From positions 434,001-498,000 of the forward strand of contig NZ_CP069620.1 of NCBI RefSeq assembly GCF_026109735.1: a stretch of 64,000 nucleotides of DNA, in the 5' to 3' direction. Under the pieces are notes generated by a model. The model saw nothing but the letters and a program-made list of their open reading frames with translations. It ran no database searches and was not told the DNA's origin. Both the position numbers and the translations under genes were made by a program. This stretch comes from Salinimicrobium tongyeongense. GTDB taxonomy: Bacteria > Bacteroidota > Bacteroidia > Flavobacteriales > Flavobacteriaceae. This document shows, in pieces, positions 33,731 to 42,971 of this stretch (the first letter of the stretch is position 1; every line of letters begins with the position of its first letter).

Positions 33731-34651
33731 ATGCCATTTTTGCCATTTTTGAAGCTTGTAAGGCCATTTAACCTTTTAATGATCATCTTTACGCAGGTAC
33801 TGGTGAAGTATTTTTTGTTTGAAGCCTTCGGAATTGATACGGTATTAAGCCACTGGAGCTTTGCTTTGCTCGTACTTTCCATGATATGCCTTGCAGCTGC
33901 CGGAAATATCATCAACGACCTTCACGACACAGCCACCGATATGATCAACAAGCCCCAAAAAGTGCTTATTGGCACCAAAATCCTTGAAAAAGCAGCCTGG
34001 AACTGGTTTATCATCCTGAATATTATTGGGGTGGGCATAGGTTTCTATCTGAGCAACCTGGTGGGAAAGCCTTCCTTTGTGGCACTTTTTATCATTCCTT
34101 CAGCCTTTCTTTACTTCTATGCCACCCAGATTAAAGATACCGTGCTGGTAGGGAATCTGGTGGTAAGCATCATGGTGGCTATGATCATTGTAATGGTGGG
34201 GATTTTTGACCTGGTGCCGGCAATTACTCCTGCAAACCTCACTACTCAAAAGGTGATGTTCTCAATCCTTGTCGATTACGCGATCTTTGCTTTTCTGGTG
34301 AACTTTCTTCGGGAAGTTGTAAAAGATCAGGAAGACATTACCGGCGATTATAATGCCGGTTACAACACACTGCCCGTATTACTGGGCAGGAGCAGGACCA
34401 ACTTTGTCATTTTTATCTTAGCCCTGCTGCCTCTGGCCGGGTTGCTTTATTATTTATATGCTTACCTTTATGAAAGCCGGGCTGCCATGCTCTATGTTTT
34501 GCTTACGGTTGCCGCTCCCCTTCTCTACTTTATGGTGAAGATCGTGGCTGCCAAAAACAAGAAAGAGTTCCACCACCTAAGCCTGGTGCTTAAAATAGTG
34601 TTGGCTGCGGGGATTTTCTCCATCGGCCTTTATCGATATATTCTGATATAG
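33731..34651 (+). CDS. UbiA-family prenyltransferase (geranylgeranylglycerol-phosphate synthase-like)
   Basis: This 306-residue polytopic membrane prenyltransferase has the first Asp-rich motif NIINDLHDTATD (N62, D63, D66, D70) and the second in REVVKDQEDITGDYNAG. About eight hydrophobic helices follow. This group occurs widely in Flavobacteria and is usually annotated as geranylgeranylglycerol-phosphate geranylgeranyltransferase-like; the real acceptor is uncertain. ATG at 33731 lies 4 bp after the SMR stop, and maf follows after 2 bp. Confidence 0.88.
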   Translation: MPFLPFLKLVRPFNLLMIIFTQVLVKYFLFEAFGIDTVLSHWSFALLVLSMICLAAAGNIINDLHDTATDMINKPQKVLIGTKILEKAAWNWFIILNIIGVGIGFYLSNLVGKPSFVALFIIPSAFLYFYATQIKDTVLVGNLVVSIMVAMIIVMVGIFDLVPAITPANLTTQKVMFSILVDYAIFAFLVNFLREVVKDQEDITGDYNAGYNTLPVLLGRSRTNFVIFILALLPLAGLLYYLYAYLYESRAAMLYVLLTVAAPLLYFMVKIVAAKNKKEFHHLSLVLKIVLAAGIFSIGLYRYILI

Positions 34652-34653
34652 TT

Positions 34654-35241
34654 ATGTTACAGGAAAAATTAAAAGCCCATCATATTATCCTGGCTTCGGC
34701 TTCTCCGCGAAGGCAACAGTTCTTCAGGGAACTTGACCTTGATTTTGAAATAAGGCTGAAGCCGGTGGAAGAAGAATATCCTTCAGCATTAAAAGATGTA
34801 GAGATCACCAACTTCCTGGCCCAACTTAAAGCTGCAGCCTTTGAAGGAGAGTTGAATACCAACGACATTCTAATTACCAGTGACACCATAGTATGGCATG
34901 AAGGTAAGGCCCTGGAAAAACCTGTAGACCCGGCGCAGGCATTGGAGATGATTAAAGCACTGGGCGGAAAGACACATGAAGTAATTACTTCGGTATGTTT
35001 TAAAACCCCCGAAAAAACCCGTACTGTACATGCCATTACCAGAGTTACATTCAGTGAGCTCAAAGAAGAAGAAATTAAATATTACATAGAAAAATTCAGG
35101 CCCTTCGACAAAGCAGGGGCTTACGGAATCCAGGAGTGGATTGGGCTCATTGGCGTGGAACATATAGAAGGAAGTTACTTTAATGTAGTGGGCCTTCCCA
35201 CACATCTGGTGTACCGCACGCTGCTCGAGATTGCCGAATAA
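34654..35241 (+). CDS. maf: Maf-like nucleotide pyrophosphatase
   Basis: This 195-residue house-cleaning pyrophosphatase has the family opening IILASASPRRQQFFREL and the catalytic SDTIVWHEGKALEKP. It ends with FDKAGAYGIQEWIGLIGVEH, the block typical of dTTP/UTP-type (YhdE-like) Maf proteins. Length is normal. It is the last gene of the DUF2520-kdsC-SMR-UbiA-maf run. Confidence 0.93.
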   Translation: MLQEKLKAHHIILASASPRRQQFFRELDLDFEIRLKPVEEEYPSALKDVEITNFLAQLKAAAFEGELNTNDILITSDTIVWHEGKALEKPVDPAQALEMIKALGGKTHEVITSVCFKTPEKTRTVHAITRVTFSELKEEEIKYYIEKFRPFDKAGAYGIQEWIGLIGVEHIEGSYFNVVGLPTHLVYRTLLEIAE

Positions 35242-35277
35242 TTTTGAGCTACAGCCTGTAATCCTAATCCTAAAAGG

Positions 35278-35285
35278 TATCTTTG
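35278..35285 (+). promoter_or_regulatory. -7 box upstream of the MscS-like gene
   Basis: TATCTTTG matches TAnnTTTG and ends 20 bases before the ATG at 35306. It indicates that the channel gene has its own promoter despite the 64-bp gap after maf. Confidence 0.45.
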
Positions 35286-35305
35286 CATAAATTCATTTTT
35301 CAGGA

Positions 35306-35845
35306 ATGCTAAATTTCTTCGTTCTCAACCGGAATCAGATAATTACAACCGCAGCCATCCTCCTGGTGCTCTGGATCCTGCAGTTTATCATGAAAAAGGC
35401 AGCCCACCGCGTGGGGCACCGCAGTGAAATTCACATTACCCGCACCAGGCTCATGTTCAAGTACATCAACATACTTGTCACTATTATCGCCATTTTCCTG
35501 CTCTCTCTTACCTGGGGCTATAATGCACAGGAAATCGCGCTTATTTTCTCATCGCTCTTCGCCATAATAGGGGTGGCCATGTTTGCCATCTGGTCAATAT
35601 TGAGCAATATCACGGCGGGGATCATCCTCTTCTTCTCTTTCCCATACAAGATTGGTAGCCGCATTAAGATTCACGATAAAGACATGCCGGTAGAGGCCGT
35701 AATTGAAGACATCAAAGCTTTTCATCTGCATTTGCGCACGCTCGAAGGGGAATTGATCACCTACCCCAACAACCTCATCCTGCAAAAAGCAGTCTCCTTA
35801 ATTGAAAAAGAATACCATGCCGATGAAGGGAAAGATGCTCTCTAA
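35306..35845 (+). CDS. Small mechanosensitive channel (MscS) family protein
   Basis: This 179-residue protein has two or three membrane helices. The pore-helix/beta-domain block is IWSILSNITAGIILFFSFPY, then KIGSRIKIHDKDMPVEAVIEDI, HLRTLEGELITYPNNLILQK. It lacks the C-terminal alpha/beta cage of full-length MscS, so it is a minimal form, as is common in Flavobacteria. It likely releases osmolytes on hypo-osmotic shock. Confidence 0.87.
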   Translation: MLNFFVLNRNQIITTAAILLVLWILQFIMKKAAHRVGHRSEIHITRTRLMFKYINILVTIIAIFLLSLTWGYNAQEIALIFSSLFAIIGVAMFAIWSILSNITAGIILFFSFPYKIGSRIKIHDKDMPVEAVIEDIKAFHLHLRTLEGELITYPNNLILQKAVSLIEKEYHADEGKDAL

Positions 35846-35900
35846 CATGGTTTAGTGAGGAATCTTATTATATTTGAAGGCTTATCAAAAAGAATGTCCT

Positions 35901-38432
35901 ATGCGGAAGCTTTTTTGCCTTGTCCTTCTTCTTACCACTGTGCTCGCCAGGGCCCAGGAGCCTGAAAAGTTAAACTCTTCGGAAATTTATTCTGAAATTG
36001 AAAAACTCAATTTCCTGGGATCGGTGTTGTATGTTGCGGCCCACCCCGATGATGAGAACACCCGTCTCATCTCCTACTTAAGCAATGAACTCAATGCGCG
36101 AACGGCTTACCTCTCACTTACCCGCGGTGACGGCGGCCAAAACCTTATTGGTCCGCAGCTAAGGGAATTACTTGGCGTGATACGCACCCAAGAACTGCTT
36201 GCAGCCCGAAAAATTGACGGCGGAGAGCAATTCTTCACCCGCGCGAATGATTTTGGGTACAGCAAAACCCCTGAAGAAACCCTGAATATCTGGAATGAGG
36301 AAGAAGTGCTCAAAGATGTTGTGCGCACCATAAGAACGTTTAAACCCGATGTGATCATCAACCGTTTTGACGCCAATTCGGCGGGAGAAACCCACGGCCA
36401 TCACACCTCTTCCGCAATATTAAGCAGCCGCGCCTTTGATCTTTCCGGGAAGGCTACAGCTTATCCACAACTGGCACAGGAGCTGGGAACATGGCAGCCA
36501 AAAAAGCTATTTTTCAATACCTCTCCCTGGTTCTACGAATCTCAGGAAGCATTTGATGCGGCAGATAAATCACATTTTATAAGTTTCGACACCGGAGTAT
36601 ATTTCCCGCTAAAGGGCCTCTCCAATACCGAAATCGCTTCCCTTAGCCGCAGCCAGCACCAGTCGCAGGGATTTGGCAGCACCGGTACCCGTGGCACGGC
36701 TTCAGAATATATTGAACTCCTCAAGGGAGAACATCCTAAGAATAATCCAGATATTTTTCACGGCATCAACACCAGCTGGAGCCGCGTAAAAGGAGGAAAA
36801 GAGATAGGAAAGATACTGAACCTGGTACAGCAGAACTTCGATTTTAAAAATCCGGCGGCCAGTGTGCCCCAACTGGTCAAAGCTTATCAACTCATTCAAA
36901 ACCTTGAAGACCAGCATTGGAAAAAGCTAAAATCGGAGCAGATAAAAGACGTTATTGCAGCTGCCATGGGCCTTTACCTGGAAGCGGTGGCCGCCTCGTC
37001 GCTTGCCACCCCGGGCGAAAAGGTGAACCTGGAGCTGGAAGCCATAAACCGAAGTGAAATCAATGCCGAGCTGCTTTCGGTAAAACTTTTTCCTGAAGAA
37101 GAGGAAATTCCCGTTAATCTTTCCCTGGCCAATAATCGTGCCTCGGTTCAGGAGATTGATTTTGTTATTCCTGAAAATATCAACTTCACCAGCCCTTACT
37201 GGCTCAATGAAGAAGGCAGTTTGGGAATGTACAGGGTACCCCAAAACGAACTCATTGGCCTTCCTGAAACCCCCAGGCAGCTGAAGGTTCAGTTTACTGT
37301 TGATGTGGCAGGGGTAAAAATCCCGTTTGAGAGGAACATTACCTATAAATTCAATGATCCCGTTACCGGGGAATCTTACAGGCCTTTTGAAGTGGTGCCA
37401 AAAGTTTCGGTCACCACAGGCACCAATGTGATGGTCTTTGCCAATGGGGCGCCGGGTAGTATTACGGTGACCGTAAAAGCCATGGCTAATGGCATTTCAG
37501 GAGAGTTAAGTCCGGGGGAAAAGCCCGGCTGGAAAATCTCTCCCGAAAAGCACATTTTTGACAGCCTGCAAAAGGGAGAAGAAGTAAGTTTCAGCTTTGA
37601 GGTGCACCCTCCAGAGATCCAGGATAAAGTCGCTTTCAAGCCTGTGGCCACGGTAAACGGGAAAACTTACACAAAATCAATAGTTCAGCTTGATTATCCG
37701 CATATCCCGTTACAAACCCTTGTCCTCCCAAATAAAACCAGCCTGGTAAAACTGGAGATCCAAAAAAGGGGAAATTTGGTGGGATATATTCAGGGGGCGG
37801 GAGACGTGGTACCTCAGGCCCTGGAGCAAATGGGCTACAAAGTAGAGCTCGTTGACCCAAAGGATATTTCAGAAAACAGCCTTACAAAATTTGACGCTGT
37901 GGTAGTGGGCATCCGCGCTTATAACACGGTGGATGAGCTGCGTTATAAACAACCGCTGCTTTTTGAATACGTGAGGCAGGGCGGAAATCTCATCCTGCAG
38001 TACAACACGAGCCGCGGACTCGTCACCGAACACCTGGCACCTTTTGAACTGCAGCTTTCGCGCGACAGGGTTACCAATGAAGCCGCCGAAGTGACATTTT
38101 TGGCACCTAACCACCCTGTCCTCAATTTTCCGAATAAAATAACTTCAAAAGATTTTGAGGGCTGGGTGCAGGAACGCGGACTCTATTTTCCCGATCAATG
38201 GGGAAAAGAATTTACGCCAATCCTTGCGATGAACGACAAAGATGAAGCGCCCACCAAAGGCAGTCTTTTAGTCTCACCATACGGGAAAGGCAATTTTATC
38301 TATACCGGCCTTAGCTTTTTCAGGGAATTCCCGGCAGGAGTCCCCGGGGCATTCCGGCTTTTTGCCAATATGGTCTCGCTGCCCGGGCATGAAACGGCAA
38401 CTTCAGCATTAAAACAAAACAACCTGAACTAA
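35901..38432 (+). CDS. PIG-L family deacetylase, large secreted form
   Basis: This 843-residue exported protein has a signal peptide (MRKLFCLVLLLTTVLARAQ). The N-terminal PIG-L/LmbE deacetylase domain has the zinc motif YVAAHPDDENTRL (HPDD) and the third ligand in SAGETHGHHTSSAI. The long C-terminal half (about 370-840) has beta-rich domains and a Rossmann/GATase-like segment (VVVGIRAYNTVDELRYKQPL). Substrates are probably N-acetylated glycoconjugates. ATG at 35901 was chosen over a TTG at 35874, because the signal peptide begins there. Its stop overlaps the next small ORF. Confidence 0.88.
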   Translation: MRKLFCLVLLLTTVLARAQEPEKLNSSEIYSEIEKLNFLGSVLYVAAHPDDENTRLISYLSNELNARTAYLSLTRGDGGQNLIGPQLRELLGVIRTQELLAARKIDGGEQFFTRANDFGYSKTPEETLNIWNEEEVLKDVVRTIRTFKPDVIINRFDANSAGETHGHHTSSAILSSRAFDLSGKATAYPQLAQELGTWQPKKLFFNTSPWFYESQEAFDAADKSHFISFDTGVYFPLKGLSNTEIASLSRSQHQSQGFGSTGTRGTASEYIELLKGEHPKNNPDIFHGINTSWSRVKGGKEIGKILNLVQQNFDFKNPAASVPQLVKAYQLIQNLEDQHWKKLKSEQIKDVIAAAMGLYLEAVAASSLATPGEKVNLELEAINRSEINAELLSVKLFPEEEEIPVNLSLANNRASVQEIDFVIPENINFTSPYWLNEEGSLGMYRVPQNELIGLPETPRQLKVQFTVDVAGVKIPFERNITYKFNDPVTGESYRPFEVVPKVSVTTGTNVMVFANGAPGSITVTVKAMANGISGELSPGEKPGWKISPEKHIFDSLQKGEEVSFSFEVHPPEIQDKVAFKPVATVNGKTYTKSIVQLDYPHIPLQTLVLPNKTSLVKLEIQKRGNLVGYIQGAGDVVPQALEQMGYKVELVDPKDISENSLTKFDAVVVGIRAYNTVDELRYKQPLLFEYVRQGGNLILQYNTSRGLVTEHLAPFELQLSRDRVTNEAAEVTFLAPNHPVLNFPNKITSKDFEGWVQERGLYFPDQWGKEFTPILAMNDKDEAPTKGSLLVSPYGKGNFIYTGLSFFREFPAGVPGAFRLFANMVSLPGHETATSALKQNNLN

Positions 38433-38539
38433 TGGCTGCCCCCGAAAAATATAAGTGGAAAAAGGCTTACACACTGGTGCTGCTCGCCAATGCGGCTTAC
38501 ATTTTTCTCTTCTACCTTTTAATGACAATCTTCACCTGA
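38432..38539 (+). CDS. Small single-pass membrane peptide (35 residues)
   Basis: ATG (38432) overlaps the deacetylase stop as TAATG, and the TGA (38537-38539) is one base before the symporter ATG at 38541. The 35-residue product has a basic, soluble start (MAAPEKYKWKKAY) and a single hydrophobic helix (TLVLLANAAYIFLFYLLMTI). The seamless coupling on both sides and the membrane character argue that it is translated. It may be an accessory subunit of the adjacent Na+/solute symporter, which is inference. Confidence 0.7.
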   Translation: MAAPEKYKWKKAYTLVLLANAAYIFLFYLLMTIFT

Positions 38540-38540
38540 T

Positions 38541-40241
38541 ATGCAAAGTATAGACTGGATCATTTTAGCCGGCACTCTTGCATTCATCGTGATCTATGGA
38601 GTCTATAAAACCCGCGGCAGTAAAAATGTGCAGGACTACATTCGCGGAGGTAACGAAGCCAGGTGGTGGACGGTTGGCCTTTCGGTCATGGCTACCCAGG
38701 CCAGTGCCATTACCTTCCTTTCCACGCCCGGCCAGGCTTTTCACGACGGGATGGGCTTTGTGCAGTTCTATTTTGGCCTGCCCATCGCCATGATCATCAT
38801 CTGTATGGTCTTCATCCCCATTTATTACCGGCTCGAAGTCTATACCGCCTACGAATACCTGGAATCGAGATTTGATCTTAAAACCCGCACCCTTACGGCC
38901 CTGCTCTTCCTTATACAGCGGGGGCTGGCAGCCGGGATCACCATTTTTGCCCCCGCCATCATACTTTCGGCGGTGCTGGGCTGGAACCTCACAACCCTCA
39001 ATATTATCATTGGGATACTCGTTACAATCTACACGGTTTCGGGCGGCACAAAAGCTGTAAATGTTACCCAGAAACAGCAAATGGCGGTGATCTTCTTCGG
39101 AATGGTCGCAGCTTTGATCCTGATCATTCAATACCTGCCGGAAGAAATTAGTTTCACCGAAGCCCTTGAAATTGCCGGTGCCAGCGGAAAGCTTGACGTC
39201 ATAGATTTTTCATTTGATTTTGACAACAGGTACACCTTTTGGAGCGGCATCATAGGCGGGACTTTTCTTGCACTCTCCTATTTTGGAACCGATCAAAGTC
39301 AGGTGCAGCGCTACCTTTCAGGGAGGTCTGTACAACAGAGTCAGTTGGGGCTCATCTTCAACGGCCTGTTAAAAGTCCCCATGCAGTTCTTTATTTTACT
39401 GGTTGGGGTGATGGTATTTGTTTTTTACCAGTTCCATTATTCGCCGCTAAATTTTAATCCGGCGGCTACAAATGCGGTGAATACTTCGGAATTTTCTTCG
39501 GAATACCATAAGCTTCAGGAGGAACTGAAACAAATTCAGGATCAGAAACAACAGAAATCTTTGAAGTATGCCAATGCCGGAAAATTTTCAGAAGTAAACA
39601 GGGAAAGCTTTAAAAATGACCTGGTACAACTTAATGCAGCCGAATTGCAGGTGCGGCAGGAAGCGACTGAACTGATCAAAGAAGCAGATGGGCTTGTGGA
39701 AACCAACGACAAAGATTACGTTTTCATCCACTTCATCCTCAATAACCTGCCGCGCGGTTTGATTGGCCTGCTGCTGGCAGTGATCCTTTCCGCAGCAATG
39801 TCTTCAACAGCTTCCGAACTGAATGCCCTGGCCTCTACCACCATGATCGACCTTTATAAGCGAAATGTGGGAGAAAAGACCCAGCGGCACTACGTGCGTA
39901 TGTCAAAATTTTTTACACTATGCTGGGGCCTTATTGCCATCTCTGTGGCCAGTATTGCCAACCTTTTTGACAACCTCATCCAGCTGGTAAACATCATTGG
40001 ATCTATCTTCTACGGAAATGTACTCGGAATATTTTTGCTGGCTTTCTTTGTAAAATACGTGAAAGGCACCGCTGTTTTTATCGCTGCCGTCATTACCCAG
40101 CTCATTATCATAAAACTTTATTTTCAGGATGTTATGCCCTATTTATGGCTCAACCTGGCCGGATGTTTTCTAGTAATCTCTTTGGCGGTGCTCCTGCAGG
40201 TTTTCCTTCCGGAGAAGCCAGAAAAAGCAACAAAACTATGA
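38541..40241 (+). CDS. Sodium:solute symporter (SSS family)
   Basis: This 566-residue polytopic transporter has the SSS family blocks RGGNEARWWTVGLSVMATQAS, TFLSTPGQAFHDG, ALSYFGTDQSQVQRYLSGRS and AVILSAAMSSTASELNALAS. A soluble, probably coiled-coil insert (about residues 312-394, YHKLQEELKQIQDQKQQKS) interrupts the membrane core, as in many Bacteroidota symporters. The substrate is probably a sugar, sialic acid or other organic acid. It overlaps the following oxidoreductase by ATGA. Confidence 0.9.
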   Translation: MQSIDWIILAGTLAFIVIYGVYKTRGSKNVQDYIRGGNEARWWTVGLSVMATQASAITFLSTPGQAFHDGMGFVQFYFGLPIAMIIICMVFIPIYYRLEVYTAYEYLESRFDLKTRTLTALLFLIQRGLAAGITIFAPAIILSAVLGWNLTTLNIIIGILVTIYTVSGGTKAVNVTQKQQMAVIFFGMVAALILIIQYLPEEISFTEALEIAGASGKLDVIDFSFDFDNRYTFWSGIIGGTFLALSYFGTDQSQVQRYLSGRSVQQSQLGLIFNGLLKVPMQFFILLVGVMVFVFYQFHYSPLNFNPAATNAVNTSEFSSEYHKLQEELKQIQDQKQQKSLKYANAGKFSEVNRESFKNDLVQLNAAELQVRQEATELIKEADGLVETNDKDYVFIHFILNNLPRGLIGLLLAVILSAAMSSTASELNALASTTMIDLYKRNVGEKTQRHYVRMSKFFTLCWGLIAISVASIANLFDNLIQLVNIIGSIFYGNVLGIFLLAFFVKYVKGTAVFIAAVITQLIIIKLYFQDVMPYLWLNLAGCFLVISLAVLLQVFLPEKPEKATKL

Positions 40242-41209
40242 CACGAAATATAAATTGGGGCATCATTGGCCCCGGTAGGATTGCAAAGAAATTCACCACC
40301 AGCCTCAGGGAAGTTGAAGATGCAAAACTTTATGCAGTAGCGAGCCGGGACCTGCAACGAGCAGAAGAATTTGCCCGGGAGAACGGTGCTACAAAAGCTT
40401 ACGGTTCTTATGTAGAAATGCTGCGCGATGAAGAAATTGATGTGGTTTATGTAGCCACCCCGCACGCCTTTCACTACGAGCATACGCTGCTTTGCCTGCA
40501 GCACAAGAAGGCTGTATTATGCGAAAAACCTTTCGCCATGAACAGGCAACAGGTGGAAGATATGATTGCGGCCGCCAGAGAAAATAAAGTCTTTTTAATG
40601 GAAGCCATGTGGACGCCCTTTCTCCCGCACATAAAATATCTTTGCGAAATGCTGGATTCGGGAAGGTACGGCAAAGTGAAACATCTTAGTGCCGATTTTG
40701 GGTTTTATTCGCCTTTTGATAAAAACGGCCGACTCTTCAAAAAAAGCCTGGGCGGCGGCAGCTTACTCGACATTGGGATTTATCCGGTTTTTCTTGCCCT
40801 GCACACGCTTGGGTTACCAGAGAAAATAGAAGCCAAAGCACTATTGGGCAAAACTGAAGTAGATGAAGTCTGCGATGTTGTTTTTTCCTACGCCAGCGGG
40901 GCTAAAGCTGAACTCCACAGCAATATCACTGAAGACACTCCAACCACGGCCGAATTTGAACTTGAGAAAGCCAAAATAAAAATTGAAGCCAAATGGCATA
41001 ATCCTTCAACAGTGGTGATCACAACGGCCGAAGGAACAACTTCAAAGACTTTTGATGTTGCTTCTTTTGGCTATGAATACGAGGCACGGCACGTGCAGGA
41101 AATGCTGAGAAAAGGCAAAACTGAGAGCGATGTGATGAGTTTTGACAAAAGCCGGGAACTCATTTCCTTACTTGACGCTATCAGGAAAGAAATTAAGCTG
41201 GAATACTAA
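40238..41209 (+). CDS. Gfo/Idh/MocA family oxidoreductase
   Basis: This 323-residue NAD(P)-dependent dehydrogenase has the Rossmann motif WGIIGPGRIAKKFTTSL, VVYVATPHAFHYEHTLLCL and the catalytic-lysine motif AVLCEKPFAMN. The C-terminal domain has GGGSLLDIGIYPVFLAL, as in trans-1,2-dihydrobenzenediol/sugar dehydrogenases. ATG at 40238 overlaps the symporter stop; longer in-frame starts lie inside the symporter gene. Context with a symporter and a deacetylase suggests sugar catabolism. Confidence 0.9.
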   Translation: MTRNINWGIIGPGRIAKKFTTSLREVEDAKLYAVASRDLQRAEEFARENGATKAYGSYVEMLRDEEIDVVYVATPHAFHYEHTLLCLQHKKAVLCEKPFAMNRQQVEDMIAAARENKVFLMEAMWTPFLPHIKYLCEMLDSGRYGKVKHLSADFGFYSPFDKNGRLFKKSLGGGSLLDIGIYPVFLALHTLGLPEKIEAKALLGKTEVDEVCDVVFSYASGAKAELHSNITEDTPTTAEFELEKAKIKIEAKWHNPSTVVITTAEGTTSKTFDVASFGYEYEARHVQEMLRKGKTESDVMSFDKSRELISLLDAIRKEIKLEY

Positions 41210-41213
41210 AAAA

Positions 41214-41289
41214 AGAGGCTGAAAAAAGGCATTTTTGCCACCTGATTTTCTCAGCTTTTGTGGCAATTTAATTTCCTTTTCCAGCCTCT
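41214..41289. terminator. Nested bidirectional terminator structure
   Basis: AGAGGCTG (41214-41221) pairs with CAGCCTCT (41282-41289) across 60 bases. Inside, TTGCCAC (41235-41241) pairs with GTGGCAA (41260-41266). It lies between the convergent oxidoreductase and DUF2911 genes. T-rich sequence follows the inner hairpin, so it likely terminates both transcripts. Confidence 0.6.
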
Positions 41290-41309
41290 CATTTACAAAT
41301 TTAAAACCT

Positions 41310-42155
41310 TTACATTGCTCCCCATTCTTTAAGGGAATCCTGGTTGAGCTTTACGTAATCTTTATTTCCGGCTTTTTCGGCGGCGGCCAAAGATTTTTTA
41401 GCGGTTGCAATGGCCTCTTTCTTTTTCCCCAGATCGGCTTCAATAAGGGCTTTTCTTCTCACTACCCAATAGGCATCTTCACCACCAATTTCTACCGCTT
41501 TTTTAATCCAATCATAAGCTTTATTAAGATCTTTCTTTTCATCGTGAAAATAGGTGGCAGCCGCAAAATAATCTCCGGCAGAAGGGCCGTTCATTACCCG
41601 TTCAATACTTGCCATGGCGCGTTCATCTGTAGGCACCTCAAATGGCAGGCTTGCAACAGTATTTTCCCAGATAAAGTTCAGTACTGCCGAATCATTCTGA
41701 AGTTCATCAATAAGGATGCTAAAGGTCTCCATCGTCATTGGCATTTCCTGGACCTTAGCGGTGGCCCGAAGAGCAACTTTGTCGTCCTGCCATTGCTGCG
41801 GCAAGCCCCAGTTATTAGTATCTTCGTAAAATAATACTTCCCACTCATTTTCCTTCGGAATGGTGTAAATGGCGTAAGTTCCTTCTTTAAGCTCTTTTCC
41901 GTCGATCACTACTCCGGTGTCAAAAGAAATTGTGGTGTTGTTGTTGGCACCTGTGCGCCATCTTTCCCCATAGGGTACAAGACCGCCAAAGATGGTCCTG
42001 CCGCGCATTCCCGGGCGGGAATATTCAACCGTCACATTGGTGAGGCCTACCTGCTGCCCAATCTTAGCCGAAGGGCTTGGCGGTGGCACCTGGATCTGGG
42101 CAGTAGCAAAGCTGCTGATGAGCCCAACGAATAGGATAAGAGTAATTCTTTTCAT
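41310..42155 (-). CDS. DUF2911 domain-containing exported protein
   Basis: This 281-residue protein has a signal peptide (MKRITLILFVGLISSFATAQ). A DUF2911 domain follows: PPPSPSAKIGQQVGLTNVTV, YSRPGMRGRTIFGGLVPYGE, RWRTGANNNTTISFDTGV. The C-terminal 100 residues contain TPR-like helices (AYDWIKKAVEIGGEDAYWVV). Function is unknown; these are common in Bacteroidota periplasm. Confidence 0.88.
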   Translation of the reverse strand: MKRITLILFVGLISSFATAQIQVPPPSPSAKIGQQVGLTNVTVEYSRPGMRGRTIFGGLVPYGERWRTGANNNTTISFDTGVVIDGKELKEGTYAIYTIPKENEWEVLFYEDTNNWGLPQQWQDDKVALRATAKVQEMPMTMETFSILIDELQNDSAVLNFIWENTVASLPFEVPTDERAMASIERVMNGPSAGDYFAAATYFHDEKKDLNKAYDWIKKAVEIGGEDAYWVVRRKALIEADLGKKKEAIATAKKSLAAAEKAGNKDYVKLNQDSLKEWGAM

Positions 42156-42215
42156 AAATATCTAAGGTGAGTTTATTCAAAGATAGCTGATAAATGGTAT
42201 AAGATTGTCTTCCGG

Positions 42216-42971
42216 TTAATATCTTTCCTTCTCTAAAAATTTTCTGGCATTTATTTTAAACTCGTCTAATGAAGTAAATTGTTTATCACATGAATTGGTC
42301 AATCTGAGTTTATCTTTTCTTGGCAATGCTTCAAAGTTTTCGGTTACTACCCAACCATGGTATTTTATATCATTTAATAAATAAGCTTGATAACTCAAAG
42401 TAGCTAACCTTGCTTTAGCTACATCCTTTACACCGAATAAATAAACTGGTTTACCATTAGGGTGGAACGAATAATCTGCTTCTAGATCTTCCCTGTCTGG
42501 GATTGGTAAAACATCCTTTTTGGGGTGAAAATCATTTAAACTATCAAAAACAAAATCATCTAACATCTCAAAAAATAGATTTTCAATAACTTCTCTTTTG
42601 AAATAGCTCATACTCCCAATTTTCGCAAAAGCCTGAGTAATATGCATAATGTCTGAAAACAGAGATTCTGTTTTAGTTTCCAAGCAGATATTACCATCAT
42701 GTTCAGACAGATTATTTTCGGAAAGAATTTTTAAAAGAATTGATTCTTTATTTTCAGTATCAATATCATAAGAATAGGCTAATCTCTGTAAGGTTAAGCC
42801 ATAATCGCACAACTCAAAATTATCATTATCATTTTGCCTAATGAACAGATCAACCATATCACCATCTTCATGATAAATAGGTAAATATAATTGATAAATA
42901 CCTGGTCTTTTCTTTTTAACAGAAAATTTACCGTTGAAATCTTTTTTTAAATTTTTAATTATAGCTTCCAT
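42216..42971 (-). CDS. DUF1828 domain-containing protein
   Basis: This 251-residue protein has an N-terminal DUF1828 block (YQLYLPIYHEDGDMVDLFIR, then ELCDYGLTLQRLAYSYDIDT). A C-terminal half with PNGKPVYLFGVKDVAKARLA, then YHGWVVTENFEALPRKDKLR resembles a DUF1829-like/nuclease-like module; that reading is uncertain. ATG at 42971 shares one base with the upstream gene's TGA (TGATG). The codon usage is markedly more AT-rich than its neighbours, suggesting acquisition. DUF1828 genes are often found in phage- or defence-related contexts, but function is not known. Confidence 0.75.
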   Translation of the reverse strand: MEAIIKNLKKDFNGKFSVKKKRPGIYQLYLPIYHEDGDMVDLFIRQNDNDNFELCDYGLTLQRLAYSYDIDTENKESILLKILSENNLSEHDGNICLETKTESLFSDIMHITQAFAKIGSMSYFKREVIENLFFEMLDDFVFDSLNDFHPKKDVLPIPDREDLEADYSFHPNGKPVYLFGVKDVAKARLATLSYQAYLLNDIKYHGWVVTENFEALPRKDKLRLTNSCDKQFTSLDEFKINARKFLEKERY

